Origin: Episyrphus balteatus
Taxonomy: Eukaryota > Arthropoda > Insecta > Diptera > Syrphidae
DNA length: 64,000 nt
Direction of reading: 5' to 3'
NCBI RefSeq assembly: GCF_945859705.1
Contig: NC_079136.1
Coordinates: 79,050,867 to 79,114,866, forward strand
This document shows, in pieces, positions 21,425-32,830 of this stretch. The notes beneath the pieces were generated by a model that was not told the origin of the DNA, did no database searches, and worked only from the letters and a program-made list of their open reading frames with translations. The translations under genes and the position numbers were made by a program. The first letter of the stretch is position 1. Every line of letters begins with the position of its first letter.

Positions 21425-21866
21425 TCAAAATTATGGAGAACTTCGCGATATCGTAGAAACTGGAAATTTGACACGGTGATAGGACTTGTAGTGTATACCA
21501 TGGAAAAAATTTGAGATTTTCGATTCAGGGGGAGTGGCATCCACCCATTTCCGCTGAATTTTCATAAAATATTATAGAGCACTTCTGATTATCGTAGAAT
21601 CTTGAAATTTAGTAGAATGGTAGAGCTGGTAGTTTATACAAAGGAAAAAATTTAAAATTTGAGAATTTCAACCAGGGGGCGTGGCAGTCGCCCATTTCTG
21701 CTGAATTTTCATCAAATATTATAGAGCACTTCTGATTATCGTAGAATCTTGAAATTTGGTAGGATGGTAGAGCTGGTAGTTTATACAAAGGAAAAAATTT
21801 TAAAGTTTGAGAATTTCAGCCAGGGGGCGTGGCAACCGCCCATTTTCACTGAATTTTCATCAAATA
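21425..21866. repeat. Three-unit tandem repeat, about 141-147 bp
   Basis: Units begin at about 21425, 21566 and 21713. Shared blocks are ATTATAGAGCACTTCTGATT, ATCGTAGAATCTTGAAATTT, GGTAGAGCTGGTAGTTTATA and CAGGGGGCGTGGC. The last two units are nearly identical; the first is diverged. A preceding segment has GACTCACTGACTCACTGACAG. Confidence 0.85.
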
Positions 21867-21889
21867 TAGAGATTTTCAATTCTACAGCC

Positions 21890-22185
21890 ATACCTTGCAA
21901 AAAGTAGTGAAATCACAACAAAAACATTACTGTTAAAAAAGAGCCAAGTTCTCCTATGTTGTTTACTTGGCATTTTTTTAAATAACTTTAAAAATCGGTA
22001 ATTAAAAGAAAAATTGTCAAGAGAACAATTAAGATTTTTTTGATACGAATTTGAACCCAAAATTTAGAACTTGGTGCACTTTTACATCTCAATACTTTTT
22101 GTGCCAGCATAATTTCAACATAGGAGAACTGGGCTCTTTTTTTAACAGTAATGTTTTTGTTGTGATATAATATACTCTAAGCAGT
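21890..22185. repeat. Foldback MITE
   Basis: ACAACAAAAACATTACTGTT at 21915 and the adjoining GAGCCAAGTTCTCCTATGTT are mirrored at 22117-22166 (AACATAGGAGAACTGGGCTC, AACAGTAATGTTTTTGTTGT). Arms about 50 bp, loop about 150 bp, no coding content. Confidence 0.8.
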
Positions 22186-22192
22186 TTATTTA

Positions 22193-22784
22193 AAGGCTTG
22201 GCCACACCGGAGGGTATGCGGTAGCGGTACGGGTAGAGGTAACGGTACTTGTATGAAAAAAATTCCAAACTGACATATCAACGTTCAGATGTGGAATTTT
22301 TTTCATACAAATATCGTTACAGCTACCCGTACCTCTACCGCATACCCTCCGGTGTGGCCAAGCCTTAAAGCATTTACCATTTTACTACATTTACGCTTCA
22401 TGTTTTGAAACGCGAAATCTACTTTTTCAAGTTAAGGCTTGGCCACACCGGAGGGTATATGCGGTAGCGGTACGGGTAGAGGTAACGGTACTTGTATGAA
22501 AAAAATTCCAAGCTGACATATCAACGTTCAGATGTGGAATTTTTTTCATACAAATATCGTTACCGCTACCCGTACCTCTACCGCATACTCTCCGGTGTGG
22601 CTAAGCCTTTAAGGCTTGGCCACACCGGAGGGTATGCGGTAGCGGTACGGGTAGAGGTAACGGTACTTGTATGAACAAAATTCCAAACTGACATATCAAC
22701 GTTCAGATGTTGAATTTTTTTCATACAAATATCGTTACCGCTACCCGTACCGCTACCGCATACCCTCCGGTGTGGCCAAGCCTT
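22193..22784. repeat. Three palindromic MITEs, GGCTTGGCCACACCGG family
   Basis: Copies at 22193-22367, 22434-22609 and 22611-22784. Each is almost wholly palindromic: AAGGCTTGGCCACACCGGAG, GGGTATGCGGTAGCGGTACG, then a 50-nt AT-rich centre holding TCAACGTTCAGATGTGG, then the complement. Copies two and three are one base apart. Confidence 0.92.
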
Positions 22785-23189
22785 TATACTTTTTTTTGCA
22801 GCGTTGCGTTGGAGTATAAAAATTAGCTTTTTAAAAAAAAAATGCCAAAGGGATTAAAGAGCTGAACAGAATGCGTCGCTCGTGGCCCGGCTACTAAAAT
22901 GACAGTTGGCAAAAATTTGAAATTTGTATGGAAGTCGCCATCTGCAACAGAATGCAGTCGCTCTTCGCTCAGCGATTCGTTCAAAAGTTGAACTTTTTTT
23001 CAACTTCGTCGCGCGCCAATTTTTGACGTTTATGATTTTTTTTATGAGCTGCTTCTTGTTTACTGTTTCTTATTTTTTATTCTTCTCAAGTGGGTCAGTG
23101 GAACTTTTTGTTTAAAAAATAAAAAAATACACATAAATCTTAACAAATAGGTACTGAATTTTTCAAAAAAAAAAAAAAAAAATAGTATA

Positions 23190-23518
23190 AAGGCTTGGCC
23201 ACACTGGAGGGTATGCGGTAGCGGTACGGGTAGCGGCAACGATATTTGTATTAAAAAAATTCCACACCCGAACGTTGATGTGTCAGTTTGGAATTTTTTC
23301 CATACAAATACCCGTACCGTTACCTGTACCTCTACCGCGTACCCTCCGGTGTGGCCAAGCCTTAAAGGCTTGGCCACACCGGAGGGTATGCGGTATAGCG
23401 GTAACGATATTTGTATGAAAAAAATTCCAAACTGACACATCAACGTTCAGGTGTGGAATTTTTTTAGTACAAATATCGTTACCGCTATACCGCATACCCT
23501 CCGGTGTGGCCAAGCCTT
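23190..23518. repeat. Two more palindromic MITEs of the same family
   Basis: Copies at 23190-23363 and 23365-23518, again one base apart. The second has a shortened arm (GCGGTATAGCGGTAACG). The central segment is in the opposite orientation in the 23190 copy (AACGTTGATGTGTCAG). Confidence 0.92.
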
Positions 23519-23573
23519 AATGCATTTTTTATATGTAATTTGACAGCTCGTCACGCGACTGCATTCTGTTGAC

Positions 23574-23808
23574 TTAAGGTATAACTACATTGGCTCAAAA
23601 AGTGAAAAAGTACAAAAGTGAAAATTTTCAAATGCATTTTTGTGTAGTTTTTCGGGCTGGAAAATTAAAACTAATGATGCAGAAAGCTTATTTTTTGGTC
23701 GAAAAAACAATTTGTATACTCTTTTTCACAAAACAATTGCGCTAGCGAAAAAAAAAAATATTTTCACTTTTGTACTTTTTCAAAAAGTGGTGTATGTAGT
23801 TAAGCCTT
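23574..23808. repeat. Related foldback MITE
   Basis: TTAAGGTATAACTACATTGG with AAAAAGTACAAAAGTGAAAA on the left is mirrored by TTTTCACTTTTGTACTTTTT and GTATGTAGTTAAGCCTTTA on the right. The AAGGCTT-like ends resemble those of the adjacent palindromic family. Confidence 0.75.
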
Positions 23809-23880
23809 TATTCTTTGACGATTTTGAAAAGCGATTTTTTTGACAGCTGTGAATTTAGTCGCCGAGCGACGCATTAGGCG

Positions 23881-24321
23881 GGTCCCAAGAAAAAATCTCT
23901 GAGGGCTCAATGTCATTTTGAATAAGAGCAAAATAATTTTGTGGGACAAGTTTCTCACATGAATCCAATTTTTTTTTCATATCCAACACTTCAACTGCAA
24001 CTTAACACATTTGCAACTTTTCTTCAAATTTTAAATTGTGATAAAATTTATTTCAAAAAGTAGGTAATTTCGTGAAGTAAGTTCAAATAATAACATTTTC
24101 TTCAAATTTTCACTAAATTTTTCAAGTTTTTAGCACTTTTATAACTGCACAGCTAAAAAAAAACAAACGCTAAAAAAAAAATTATAGAAAGAAAAAGAAA
24201 ACTGAGATATAAATCCAAAACATTTTCGTCTCAGAAATCTCCGAAAAAAAGTGAGCGCTCATCTGAGATTTTCTGTCTCACTTAAAAAATCTCTGAGCCC
24301 TTAGAAATCTCTCTTGGTGGG
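23881..24321. repeat. Foldback MITE with TCTCTGAGGGCTCA arms
   Basis: GTCCCAAGAAAAAATCTCTG plus AGGGCTCA at the left is mirrored by TGAGCCCTTAGAAATCTCTC and TTGGTGGGAC at the right. AT-rich centre. Confidence 0.7.
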
Positions 24322-24325
24322 ACGC

Positions 24326-24562
24326 ATGGTATAAAAAGACAAGGTATGATCAATAAAGCCGCCATCTTACAAAAAGGGGTAATAAGTTTTTGATGTTTAA
24401 TTTGGTAAAGTCAAAAGCAACAACAATTTTCAAGACAAATTTGTTTACAACAACAATTTCAATGGGCAGCTGTCAAAACCTTAAGTAGCCATTTTTATGT
24501 TTTGACAGTTCTCGATACAGAGTTTTTTCTAATGATCGTACCTTCTCTTTTAATACCATGGG
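24326..24562. repeat. Foldback MITE, ATGGTATAAAAAGACAAGG arms
   Basis: GCATGGTATAAAAAGACAAG and GTATGATC at the left pair with GATCGTACCTTCTCTTTTAA and TACCATGG at the right. About 235 bp, no coding content. Confidence 0.7.
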
Positions 24563-24580
24563 TGGGACGCACCTATTATA

Positions 24581-25598
24581 CAGGGTGTCCCACAGTCACC
24601 ACCCCAAATGAAAACCATGGATTCCTGACGTCATTTTAAGTCAAAAAACTTAAGTGGCAATTTTATCGTTTTCGTCCTCTTTTCGAGTTATGACGGTTTT
24701 AATGATTTTTGCTCTCTTTTCCTTTAACTGGCTTTATCTTTGCCAAACTACGTCTGTTTCGAAAAATTTATTCTACAACCAATCAAGAATTTATTACAGT
24801 TAAAGTTTGTCTCAAAACTTTTTTTCTGCGCACAACCGTTTCTCCGCAATTTTGCATCAAACACAATTTTCTTCTTTTTTTAAGTTCTTTTTTACACTGT
24901 CATATCATTTAACCCGTCAAACAATTTTGGTTCTATAAAGCTTTACAGATGCTATTGTTGCTTCTGTAAAGCATTATAGAAGCAAAATTGTTAGGAGGGA
25001 AGTAAAAAAAAACGTTAATAAGTATTAATTTTTTGCGCTTATTATTAAAGCCCAGTTTATTTTCTTAGAAAAAATAAGTTTCTTTTCATAAAAAATACTA
25101 CTGAAAGTATTTTAAAAAATAAACAAACTGAGTGAATTAAAAAAATAAAAATAATTTTTGAATACAAAATTAATTTAAACGAATTAAAACTTTTTAAGAG
25201 CTTTATCTATTTGTTCTTTACTTAACCACAATAACAATAACTCAGAAAAAGTTTTTAAGTCATTTAAATTAATTTTATTACTTAAAAATTATTTTTTTTT
25301 AAATTCACTCAGTTTGTTTATTTTTTTTTTAATTACTTTCAGTACCTAGTCTTTTTTATGAAAAGAAAATTATTTTTTCTAAGAAAATAAACTATGCTTT
25401 AATAATAAGCGCAAAAAATTAATACTTATTAACGTGTTTTTTTTGGCTTAAATGATATAAAAGTGTAAAAAAGAACTTAAAACACGAAGAAAATTGTGTT
25501 TGATGCAAAATGCGGAGAAACGGTTGTGCGCAGAAAAAATTTGTTGAGACAAACTTAAACTGGTTTGTCATTTGGGGCGGTGACTGTGGGACACCCTG
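24581..25598. mobile_element. 1-kb foldback DNA transposon with CAGGGTGTCCC ends
   Basis: TIR CAGGGTGTCCCACAGTCACC (24581) with its complement ending at 25598, flanked by TA on both sides (Tc1/mariner-like duplication). Inverted complementarity continues deep inside: GCGCACAACCGTTTCTCCGC with GCGGAGAAACGGTTGTGCGC, and GTTAATAAGTATTAATTTTT with its complement. Nearly the whole element can fold. No transposase frame. It lies about 165 bp before the zinc-finger start codon. Confidence 0.88.
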
Positions 25599-25763
25599 TA
25601 TATAAACTGAAAATCTGTACGCATCATAAATCACAATCATAAACGTCATTTTATTTTACTATTGTGACCCTACCACAAACCAGTTGTCACTTGCACTTGT
25701 CAAAAAAAAAATCGATGTAAATATTTTCTTTTCTTTCCTAACCCAGCCATAGTCACAGAAAAC

Positions 25764-28700
25764 ATGGAGTGTATAATAAAGGAGAAAGAATCTCCCGGTT
25801 TGTAATCATTACAAACATCATAAAACAATTGTATTAATAAACTTTGTTTACAGAACTCAACACCATCCTACAAGTAACCACCGAAAATGAAAATACAAAT
25901 GAATTCATTTGTTTCCAATGCTTTAAAGATTTTGAAACTCAAGGTGTAATGCTGGAGCACATTGAAATCGAGCATTTCACATTTATTTGTGATAAATGTA
26001 ACAAACATTTTCCCACCGAAAAGAGGCTTAAGAAACACTTGAGAGATGCTCATTTGTCTGGAAAGTTTCCATGTCCTATTTGTAGTAAGTGCCTGAGTGA
26101 CTGAGCTTTGCTCGGTATATTAAAATGTTATAACTTTAAGGCCCAATTTATTCACACTCCATAAATTTAGGGTGCCAAAAAGGGAAATTTTAAAATTTGT
26201 ATGCGATTTGACAGATTTCTAGTTTTTAATGGGGTCTTTAAAAATGTAATGGAGATTAAAAAAATTGCGCCTAAGTGACAAAAGTATAAAGAAAAAGATT
26301 TATGGACTGGATTTGAGTTTGCAATTTTATGAGTATTAGAGTATGCTAACTGTTTCCAGATTCGAATATCTAACAAGTTTTTTTTCGCGGCATTCTAAGG
26401 CAACGTGGGACAGAGGAGGACTCATACCACTTCCTTTCCTAATGCCCCAGTTTAGCAAAAAGCAGAAAAACTCTTGGAGACTTCTCCGCTGAGTTATATG
26501 AAGTCTCTTCCTTGCCACTAGGGAACATATTGAAATTCATCCAAATTTCAGGATGGTTCAGGGAGACACCTAACACAAACACCAACACCTAATTCCCAAT
26601 AAATCCTTCCCTTACCCATCCAGACTCCTTCCCACCCTAACCCTGGGGAGCACAATGGATCCATGGAGATCCGAGTGAGATGATTCGACTTGTCGGATTA
26701 TCACCCCGTTCAACCTAACCTAACCTAACCTAAGATAACGTGGGTTACAAAAAGCGATATTTAGAAAATATTATCCAGTGTTTTTTTACGTTTAGAATAC
26801 AAAATAATTCTCTGTTAATATTCCTAAGTCTGAAAACTTCAATGCTGACAATCTGATTAGTCAAACTCAAGATATAAGCTACAATCATGAACCATTTTCA
26901 TTTTTTAGAAATTTAATTTTTGAGTAGACTAGCTGACCCGGCAGACGCCTCTTCTGCTATTTACTTCCAATTTTGGAGTGTGTCAATTTTTTCAAAAAAA
27001 AAAAAAAAAAAAACAAAAAAAAATATATGGTCACAACATCAAATAAAGGTTTTTAAAAATAAAAGAATGTATTTTTTGAGTTCTATTGATCGCATTATCA
27101 AGATTGATGCTTCAGGCTTAAGGGAAATGTCATGGCATTAGTTCCTGTATTTTGATTATAAAATAGTACGAATTTAGCCTATTCATATGAGTTGAAAAAC
27201 TAACTTTTTTGACCCCCTTGTAAACAATATAAAGCCGCGAACTAAAGCTGCTAGATATTTTAATTCGTTGTTATAACACATAAGGCTATAAAACTGCATA
27301 CTCTCATTTTGTTTGGTTTTTTAATTGCGCCAAGTAGCAAAATCGAAAATAACAAAAATTGGGTGTGCTGCTCGTGTAGAAATTCAAATTATTAAGACGA
27401 AAATTTTTAATTTAAATACTGTCGCGCATCATTTAGTTTTATGAAAATAAATATCAGTAGATTCTCAGACTTAGACGATATGTACACAAAACTTCATAAA
27501 AATCGTTCCAAAAATATATAAAAAAATGTTTGGTTGGACCTATTTTCAGACCTACCCGATGTATACAAAAAATTCCGTAAAGATCGTTCCAAAAAGATAT
27601 AAAAAAAAATTGGCTGGACCACCCTAACAATTTAGAGGTATGAAAAATAGATATTGGCCGATTCTCAGACCTATTCGATAAGCAAACAAAATTTCATAAA
27701 AATCGGTCCAGCCGTTTAGAAGAAACGGGAAATCCCTGTGGAATTAAAAAAAATTGTTTGTTTTGTTTGAAAAAATTCATTTATCAAAAAAAAACTACAT
27801 ATATTAGTAATAGATCCAAATTCAGCGAAAGCTCGATTTAAACAAAAAATAAAATAAAACACTACTCACTTCGAAATTAAAAAAGTGCTATGATTTTAAA
27901 ATCGACTTAGTTATAGTTAAGCCAATTCTAAGTTTTGAAGTAAGATGTATGTTTTATTACCATTAATTTTTTTTTGTTAAAATCGAGTCAGTTACTAAGT
28001 GACTATGTATTTCTAGTAGTTTAAACCTTATATTTAACCTCAAAAGTCCCTAGATAGTCTCCGAAACCAATGCGCATCAAACATAGTGCAGTATGAAAAC
28101 GAAAACTTTAAACGCATATTGTTCTCGAATCGCTTTTTTTGCGCGCCTTGCAACGTAACTCTAAAACTAATTAAGTTATTAACTTGAAATTAAGTGCAAA
28201 TTATGCGTGAACTCGTTGGCCACAAATTGTTTATAAAAATATTGTTTTCTCGTTTTTTGGCCTCTAATTATTATTTTTCACCCCTTTTTTTTATTTAATT
28301 AAGTTGCATGCAAAGCGTAATAACATACTTTAATGGAATAAATTTTCACTTTTGATTATAAATAATTTTCTGAATCTGACCATCGCAAGGCGAAAACTCG
28401 AGCCGTCAACTTGAAAGCGCTGCAGAACCACCATTTTGTTTAATTTTTACTTAAAAAAATCGTATCAATATTTCATAATTTCTATATTAGATATCATGTA
28501 GTTTTCCGAATTTCAAAAAAAAAAAACTCAGTTTCACATACAAAAATATTGAAAAAGCAATCGTCCAGACGGATTCCCCCCCTTAAGTCAATTTCAGTGA
28601 TACAAAAACGTTTTGTTCAATGTATTTATGGTACCAAATAAACAAATAGGTAGCTTAGAAGAAGAAGAACAACGTATAAAATAAGATTGGCGGCTTTTTA

Positions 28701-29547
28701 AAAATGACTTCCATTTTGCAATCGCTTAGAACTTAGAGGAACAAACCCTTTAAAACTTATTGAAGGCGTTATTTCATGGAAGTATTTAAAGCAGTTAACA
28801 AAAAAACTTATTTATCATGATAAAAGTGGGCGTGGCTGTGGGCGGATTTTTCTAAAATTTTTTACTCGCTTAGGAGAGCCCTGAAAATTTCATTGAAATC
28901 GTTCGGGTGGTTTCCGAGATACCAATTTTATAATATAATATTATATGTATACATATTATAAACAATTTTATCTCCTTTAAATTTATTAGATTAGATTAGT
29001 TTTAACAAGATTTGCCATTCCTACAAGTTCCTTAATTTTTGTTCAATTTTCTTTGTTTTTTCTTTCAGATAAAATATTTACACGTAAAGATCATTGCAAA
29101 GATCACGTTTACACGCATTCAGAAAAACCTCTATTTCGTTGCAAATTTGAAAATTGTGACAAGATATTTCGCCAGTCAATTAATCTAAAACAACACGAAA
29201 AAATACATACTGGAAACTATCGCAAACAATGTCCTCTATGTAATGAAAGTGTTGTACAATTGTCCAAACATTTGCATACTCATTTAGAAACAAAACAACA
29301 TCAATGCAGTCATTGCGATAAATCCTTTACAAGACGTTGCTATTTGACTGCACACGAAAAAATTCACCTCGGTGAAGCTGGATTTTTCTGCAAGGATTGT
29401 GAAATGGAATTTAAATCATCTAACGCTCTTTACAAGCACACACGGAGTAAACACAATGCCGAGAAATATATTTGCGAAGTTCCAGGATGCGATCAGGAGT
29501 TTAATAGAAAGGACAATATGCAGTCGCATATGAAGCGAAAACATTAA
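25764..29547 (+). CDS. C2H2 zinc-finger protein, eight fingers, three exons
   Basis: Probable nuclear DNA- or RNA-binding protein. Coding exons 25764-25797, 25854-26084 and 29069-29547 total 744 nt, 247 aa. Junctions: SP-G|AA gives Glu (weak donor GTTTGT), and TGT A|AT with a strong GTAAGT donor; the second junction rebuilds finger 3 (CPIC-NKIFTRKDHCKDHVYTH), which proves the splice. Fingers, by first Cys to last His: 31-52, 57-78, 85-105, 113-135 (Cys-x4-Cys), 143-160 (short), 168-188, 196-217 and 224-247 (Cys-x4-Cys). Linkers TGNYRK and SEKPLF resemble TGEKP only partly. There is no ZAD, BTB or SCAN domain. Mixed Cys-x2/x4-Cys spacing recalls TFIIIA, but the finger count and linkers do not settle it; I cannot name the gene. 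Intron 2 (3 kb) holds LINE and other repeats. Confidence 0.93.
26383..26735 (+). pseudogene. LINE ORF2 C-terminus and 3' UTR with (CCTAA)n tail
   Basis: Reads FRGILRQRGTEEDSYHFLS, then CPSLAKSRKTLGD, ILKFIQISGWF and a stop. This aligns with the EEEEETVQHLLCTCPALSNR region and the WFG end of the LINE at 14120-17979. The 3' UTR shares ACAATGGATCCAT with it and ends in four CCTAA units (about 26706-26726). 5'-truncated copy in the zinc-finger gene's intron 2. Confidence 0.85.
26865..27740. repeat. Dispersed repeat with AGCTGACCCGGCAGACG
   Basis: Contains the 11330-11610 blocks plus TAGCTGACCCGGCAGACG at about 26929 and CGGTCCAGCCGTTTAGAAG at about 27705. These phrases recur in many insect interspersed repeats (recalled). 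Weak 60-bp internal repetition of CGTTCCAAAAA-type lines occurs at 27480-27730. Family not named. Confidence 0.55.
27741..29068. other. Remaining zinc-finger intron 2 sequence
   Basis: AT-rich. A GTGGGCGTGGCTGTGGGCGG block at about 28826 resembles the GGGCGTGGC core of the 21.4-21.9 kb tandem repeat, followed by ATCGTTCGGGTGGTTTCCG. No exon detected. Confidence 0.4.
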
Positions 29548-30944
29548 AACAACAGTACAAAAAAAAATGTTGAATCTTATAAAATAAGGTAATGTGTAGG
29601 TTTGTCTTTTCATGGACGACCTGCTTCACTATTTAGTAAAAAAAACAAAATAGAATTGAGAGTGTAAAACTTATTAGTTAACTAGTTTACAAAAGCAAAA
29701 CATACAACTTTACTTAATATACATGGTTGTGCATGGGCTTTTTTATTTCTAATAGAGCTTTTCCTAATTAAAATAGGTACAACATGTAAACCAGAGATAC
29801 CAAGAAAGTATCTGGGTATTGCTGATTAAAACCTACTTATTTTATATGGTTTTCTGGTAAAGAGAGTATGAATTTTCTTAATTACTTTATACAACTGAAA
29901 TTAAAATTACTTAGGATTTACTTTACATCTATCTATTTAGCTAAAATCAATTTGATTTGAACATTACATATATTAATTGAGAGTGTATTACCATTGAATA
30001 ATTATACCTATATATTAAGAAGTGACACCGGAAAAAACAGGATGATTTTGAAAAAGACTTTGGCTACTAAGCGTTATTTTGACAGTGTTGGTAAAATAAT
30101 ATTTTTTTGCACTAACTCTTTATCCAAGGGTTTAAAAGAAGCAACCAAAAAATATGTTAAAAAATATTATAGATTTGAGGAAAAAGTTCTTCCAACATTC
30201 AATTAGTTGTAAATACGGCCATTATTGACGTCTTTGAGTTCAATAGTATAATAGTAGAATAATTGCTTTCCTTCTCTTAACACTTTTTTTTAAACAATGA
30301 TGTAGAACTTAAAATCGTTTGTTCTTCTTCAGAACATTAAAATGATCAACATAGGCTTACCCAATCAAGGACTTCAAATTTAAATTTTTTTTTTTCACTT
30401 AAAAATACCAAGAAATACCATTCACATTTCCATGCCATATGTAATTTTAAAAATTCAAATCGTACTCATTTCAGCCATTTAAAAGAATAAACACTGTTTT
30501 GCAGTTAATTTTTTTTACGAGAATCTGCATTTCTAAATTAAGAAGAGATCATATTTCAAATTCCTTCAGTTTTTTGTTTTTTAAACAGCATTCTTGTCTT
30601 TTCGGTAAAACTAAAAGATTTTAATCCACACATATTTTTCAAAATTATAACTTAATAATTAAACTGCATTTATAAAACTCTATTTATGGGTCTTTAATTC
30701 AAATTACTTTAGAATACATTCAAACATCAAAGAAAACGACTTTGTAGATAGAATATTATCTTACCAACACTGTTAAGAATAATATTAGAACTCACGAGGC
30801 TGAAAAACTATTTTTCAAAACCTTAACTTCTGGTTTTCAATCTCTCTTGGGATACGAGCCCAGATATTCGTTTCATTTTGTTTTCATTTTGTGTATATGA
30901 GACAAAATTCTTTACTTTCTTTTTTCTATTATACATACATAATG
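29548..30944. other. AT-rich DNA after the zinc-finger gene
   Basis: Should include the 3' UTR. AATAAG and AATAAA-like hexamers are too common here to choose one. A 70-codon frame at 29994-30206 shows no recognised domain. Confidence 0.4.
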
Positions 30945-31190
30945 AAGGGTCCAGAGGAAAAACAACACATGTCCACTTTTTGTCAACAATAAACTAATGA
31001 TGAGGTCTTGTAGTATTTACTGAGCATCCTTACTTTTTGAAAACAAATTAAAGCCGTACTAAGAAAATAAATAAGTGATGTGCCTTTAGTACTAAGTTGT
31101 ATGAAGGTCAAAATTTTAAAATGCGTTTATCTCAAAATGAGTTGAAATGGACTTGTGCTGTTTTTCGTCTGGACCCTTCATATTTGACTG
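30945..31190. repeat. Foldback MITE, ATGAAGGGTCCAGA ends
   Basis: ATGAAGGGTCCAGAGGAAAA and CACATGTCCA at the left are mirrored by TGGACTTGTGCTGTTTTTCG and TCTGGACCCTTCAT at the right. About 235 bp. Confidence 0.8.
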
Positions 31191-32440
31191 CCGAAAAATT
31201 TCAATGTGTCACTTCAAAATATAATTATTCAATGGTATTACTTCGCTCATATATGCATAGTAAAAACAGATTACTTCTAATTTTTGTGAAAGTTTCATAA
31301 AAAAGTAAGTGGTCACTCCAAATGTAAAAAATATGAACTCACTTATCACCCCTTAGCATGAATGTTAACTGTGAAACTAGCCCAAACTGTTTAAGGGTAA
31401 AACTCTCTTATTTAATAGTTATAACATTTATATTGGCTTAAATTTCAATTAAATTCTAAAATAAAATTAAACATAATGAGGAAAAAGTTGAAAACCGATT
31501 ATTCGGATGAAATAATTGTCGATAGTTGAAATTGATTCATTCCAAATGTTTATATAACTTGTAAAAATGCTTAATTTCTTCATTAAAAACTGAGTGATCA
31601 TTATCTAGTCAATAAACAATTGTTGTTTATTAACTTTACTCAAAAAAAAAAAAATTACTTATACTGGGTATAATGTGCACAAGATATTGCTCAATTGGAT
31701 GAGACTGAGCTCTAAAACAGAGCTAAGGGTAAAAAATTGCGTTACATATTAGCTTAATATTTATTATAATTAAGTTGCTACTGCTGTTTTACTTATTCCA
31801 GTTATAAGTTAGTTTGTAAAATGAATTATTATATAATGAATATTATATAAGAAAGTAAGACCAGAAAAACCTAATTTAAAAATAAATTAATTGTACGCTG
31901 AAATGTATTGTTCGGTGTATTATTTAGTTTAAATGTTTTGGGATAAAAAAAAGGTTTAATTCAATTAAAATATGTATAAAAGTTAATTTAAATTTATATG
32001 ATAAATAAAGGTTAAACAATTAATAACTGTTGTTTAATATTTGACTTCATAGTTTGTGGTTTGATTTTTAAATAACTGTTAAATGCAAAATTTGGTGAAG
32101 AAAGGTTACGTAGTAAAGATGACTGATAAGTGTGGTCAAATTTAGTCTAGAGAATAACCCATTGTAATACCACATGAAGCTGGTGAATCTTATTCGACGT
32201 CGAAACGCTTGGAAACTTTTAATGTATGATAAATCACTGGGGCCAAACGGACTTAATCGACTTGATGGTGGTCTGACGGTCCAAACTTTATCATTGTCTA
32301 TTTATTTATGGAGGGAGTCGACTGTAGGTATATGATTAACCGAGAGAAAACAAATTTAAGGTAAAAGTTACAAATTTCAAATACAAATTTGTATGGGGAA
32401 AGTATGGCCCAAGAGGCACGGGTTAATGTTGTCCAAGTAA
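31191..32440. other. Strongly AT-rich, no feature seen
   Basis: Only short low-complexity runs were seen; no reading frame or repeat end is convincing. Confidence 0.45.
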
Positions 32441-32442
32441 TT

Positions 32443-32830
32443 TTTTACTCGCGATATAGTAGGTACTATATCAAGTTATGCATTCGTAAAAAAAGTTGAT
32501 ATAACAATCAAACATGACATTACGATGACAGAGAATGCGAAAAAAGTGGGTCTCCGTTTGTCTGTCAGTCTGTCTGTTTGTCGACTTTAACGATTTTGAA
32601 ATTTTTTTTTTCTAAAAATGCATCTTTATAAAAGAAATAAAATTGCATAGGTACTTTTTTTAGCTCAATTTTTTAAAGAGTTGTTTTTTTTTTCATTTAA
32701 ATACGAATTTTTAGATTTTTTTTCATATAAATTTACCACATTTGTATTGTTAAATATTTTGTTTAATATTTTAGTTATTTGAATTCTAAGAGCAAGTACG
32801 TGCGACCCAGTCTTTTATTTTATTTTGCTC
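32443..32830 (+). repeat. CTGT-family repeat copy 1
   Basis: Starts CTCGCGATATAGTAGGTACT, then GTTATGCATTCGTAAAAAAA, CATGACATTACGATG, GAGAATGCGAAAAAAGTGGG, a CTGTCTGT tract and AACGATTTTGAAA. It ends AGAGCAAGTACGTGCGACCC at about 32787-32812. Other copies at 34730, 35645, 38139-40905 (reverse) and 52706. Confidence 0.75.

Noticed and set aside
22492..23513. Several 60-127 codon frames in the palindromic MITE cluster
   Set aside because: They follow from repeat palindromes and simple runs and are not conserved between copies as protein.
26700..26730. Telomere-like (CCTAA)n block as a chromosome end
   Set aside because: It is a LINE 3' tail of four units within a gene intron, not a telomere.
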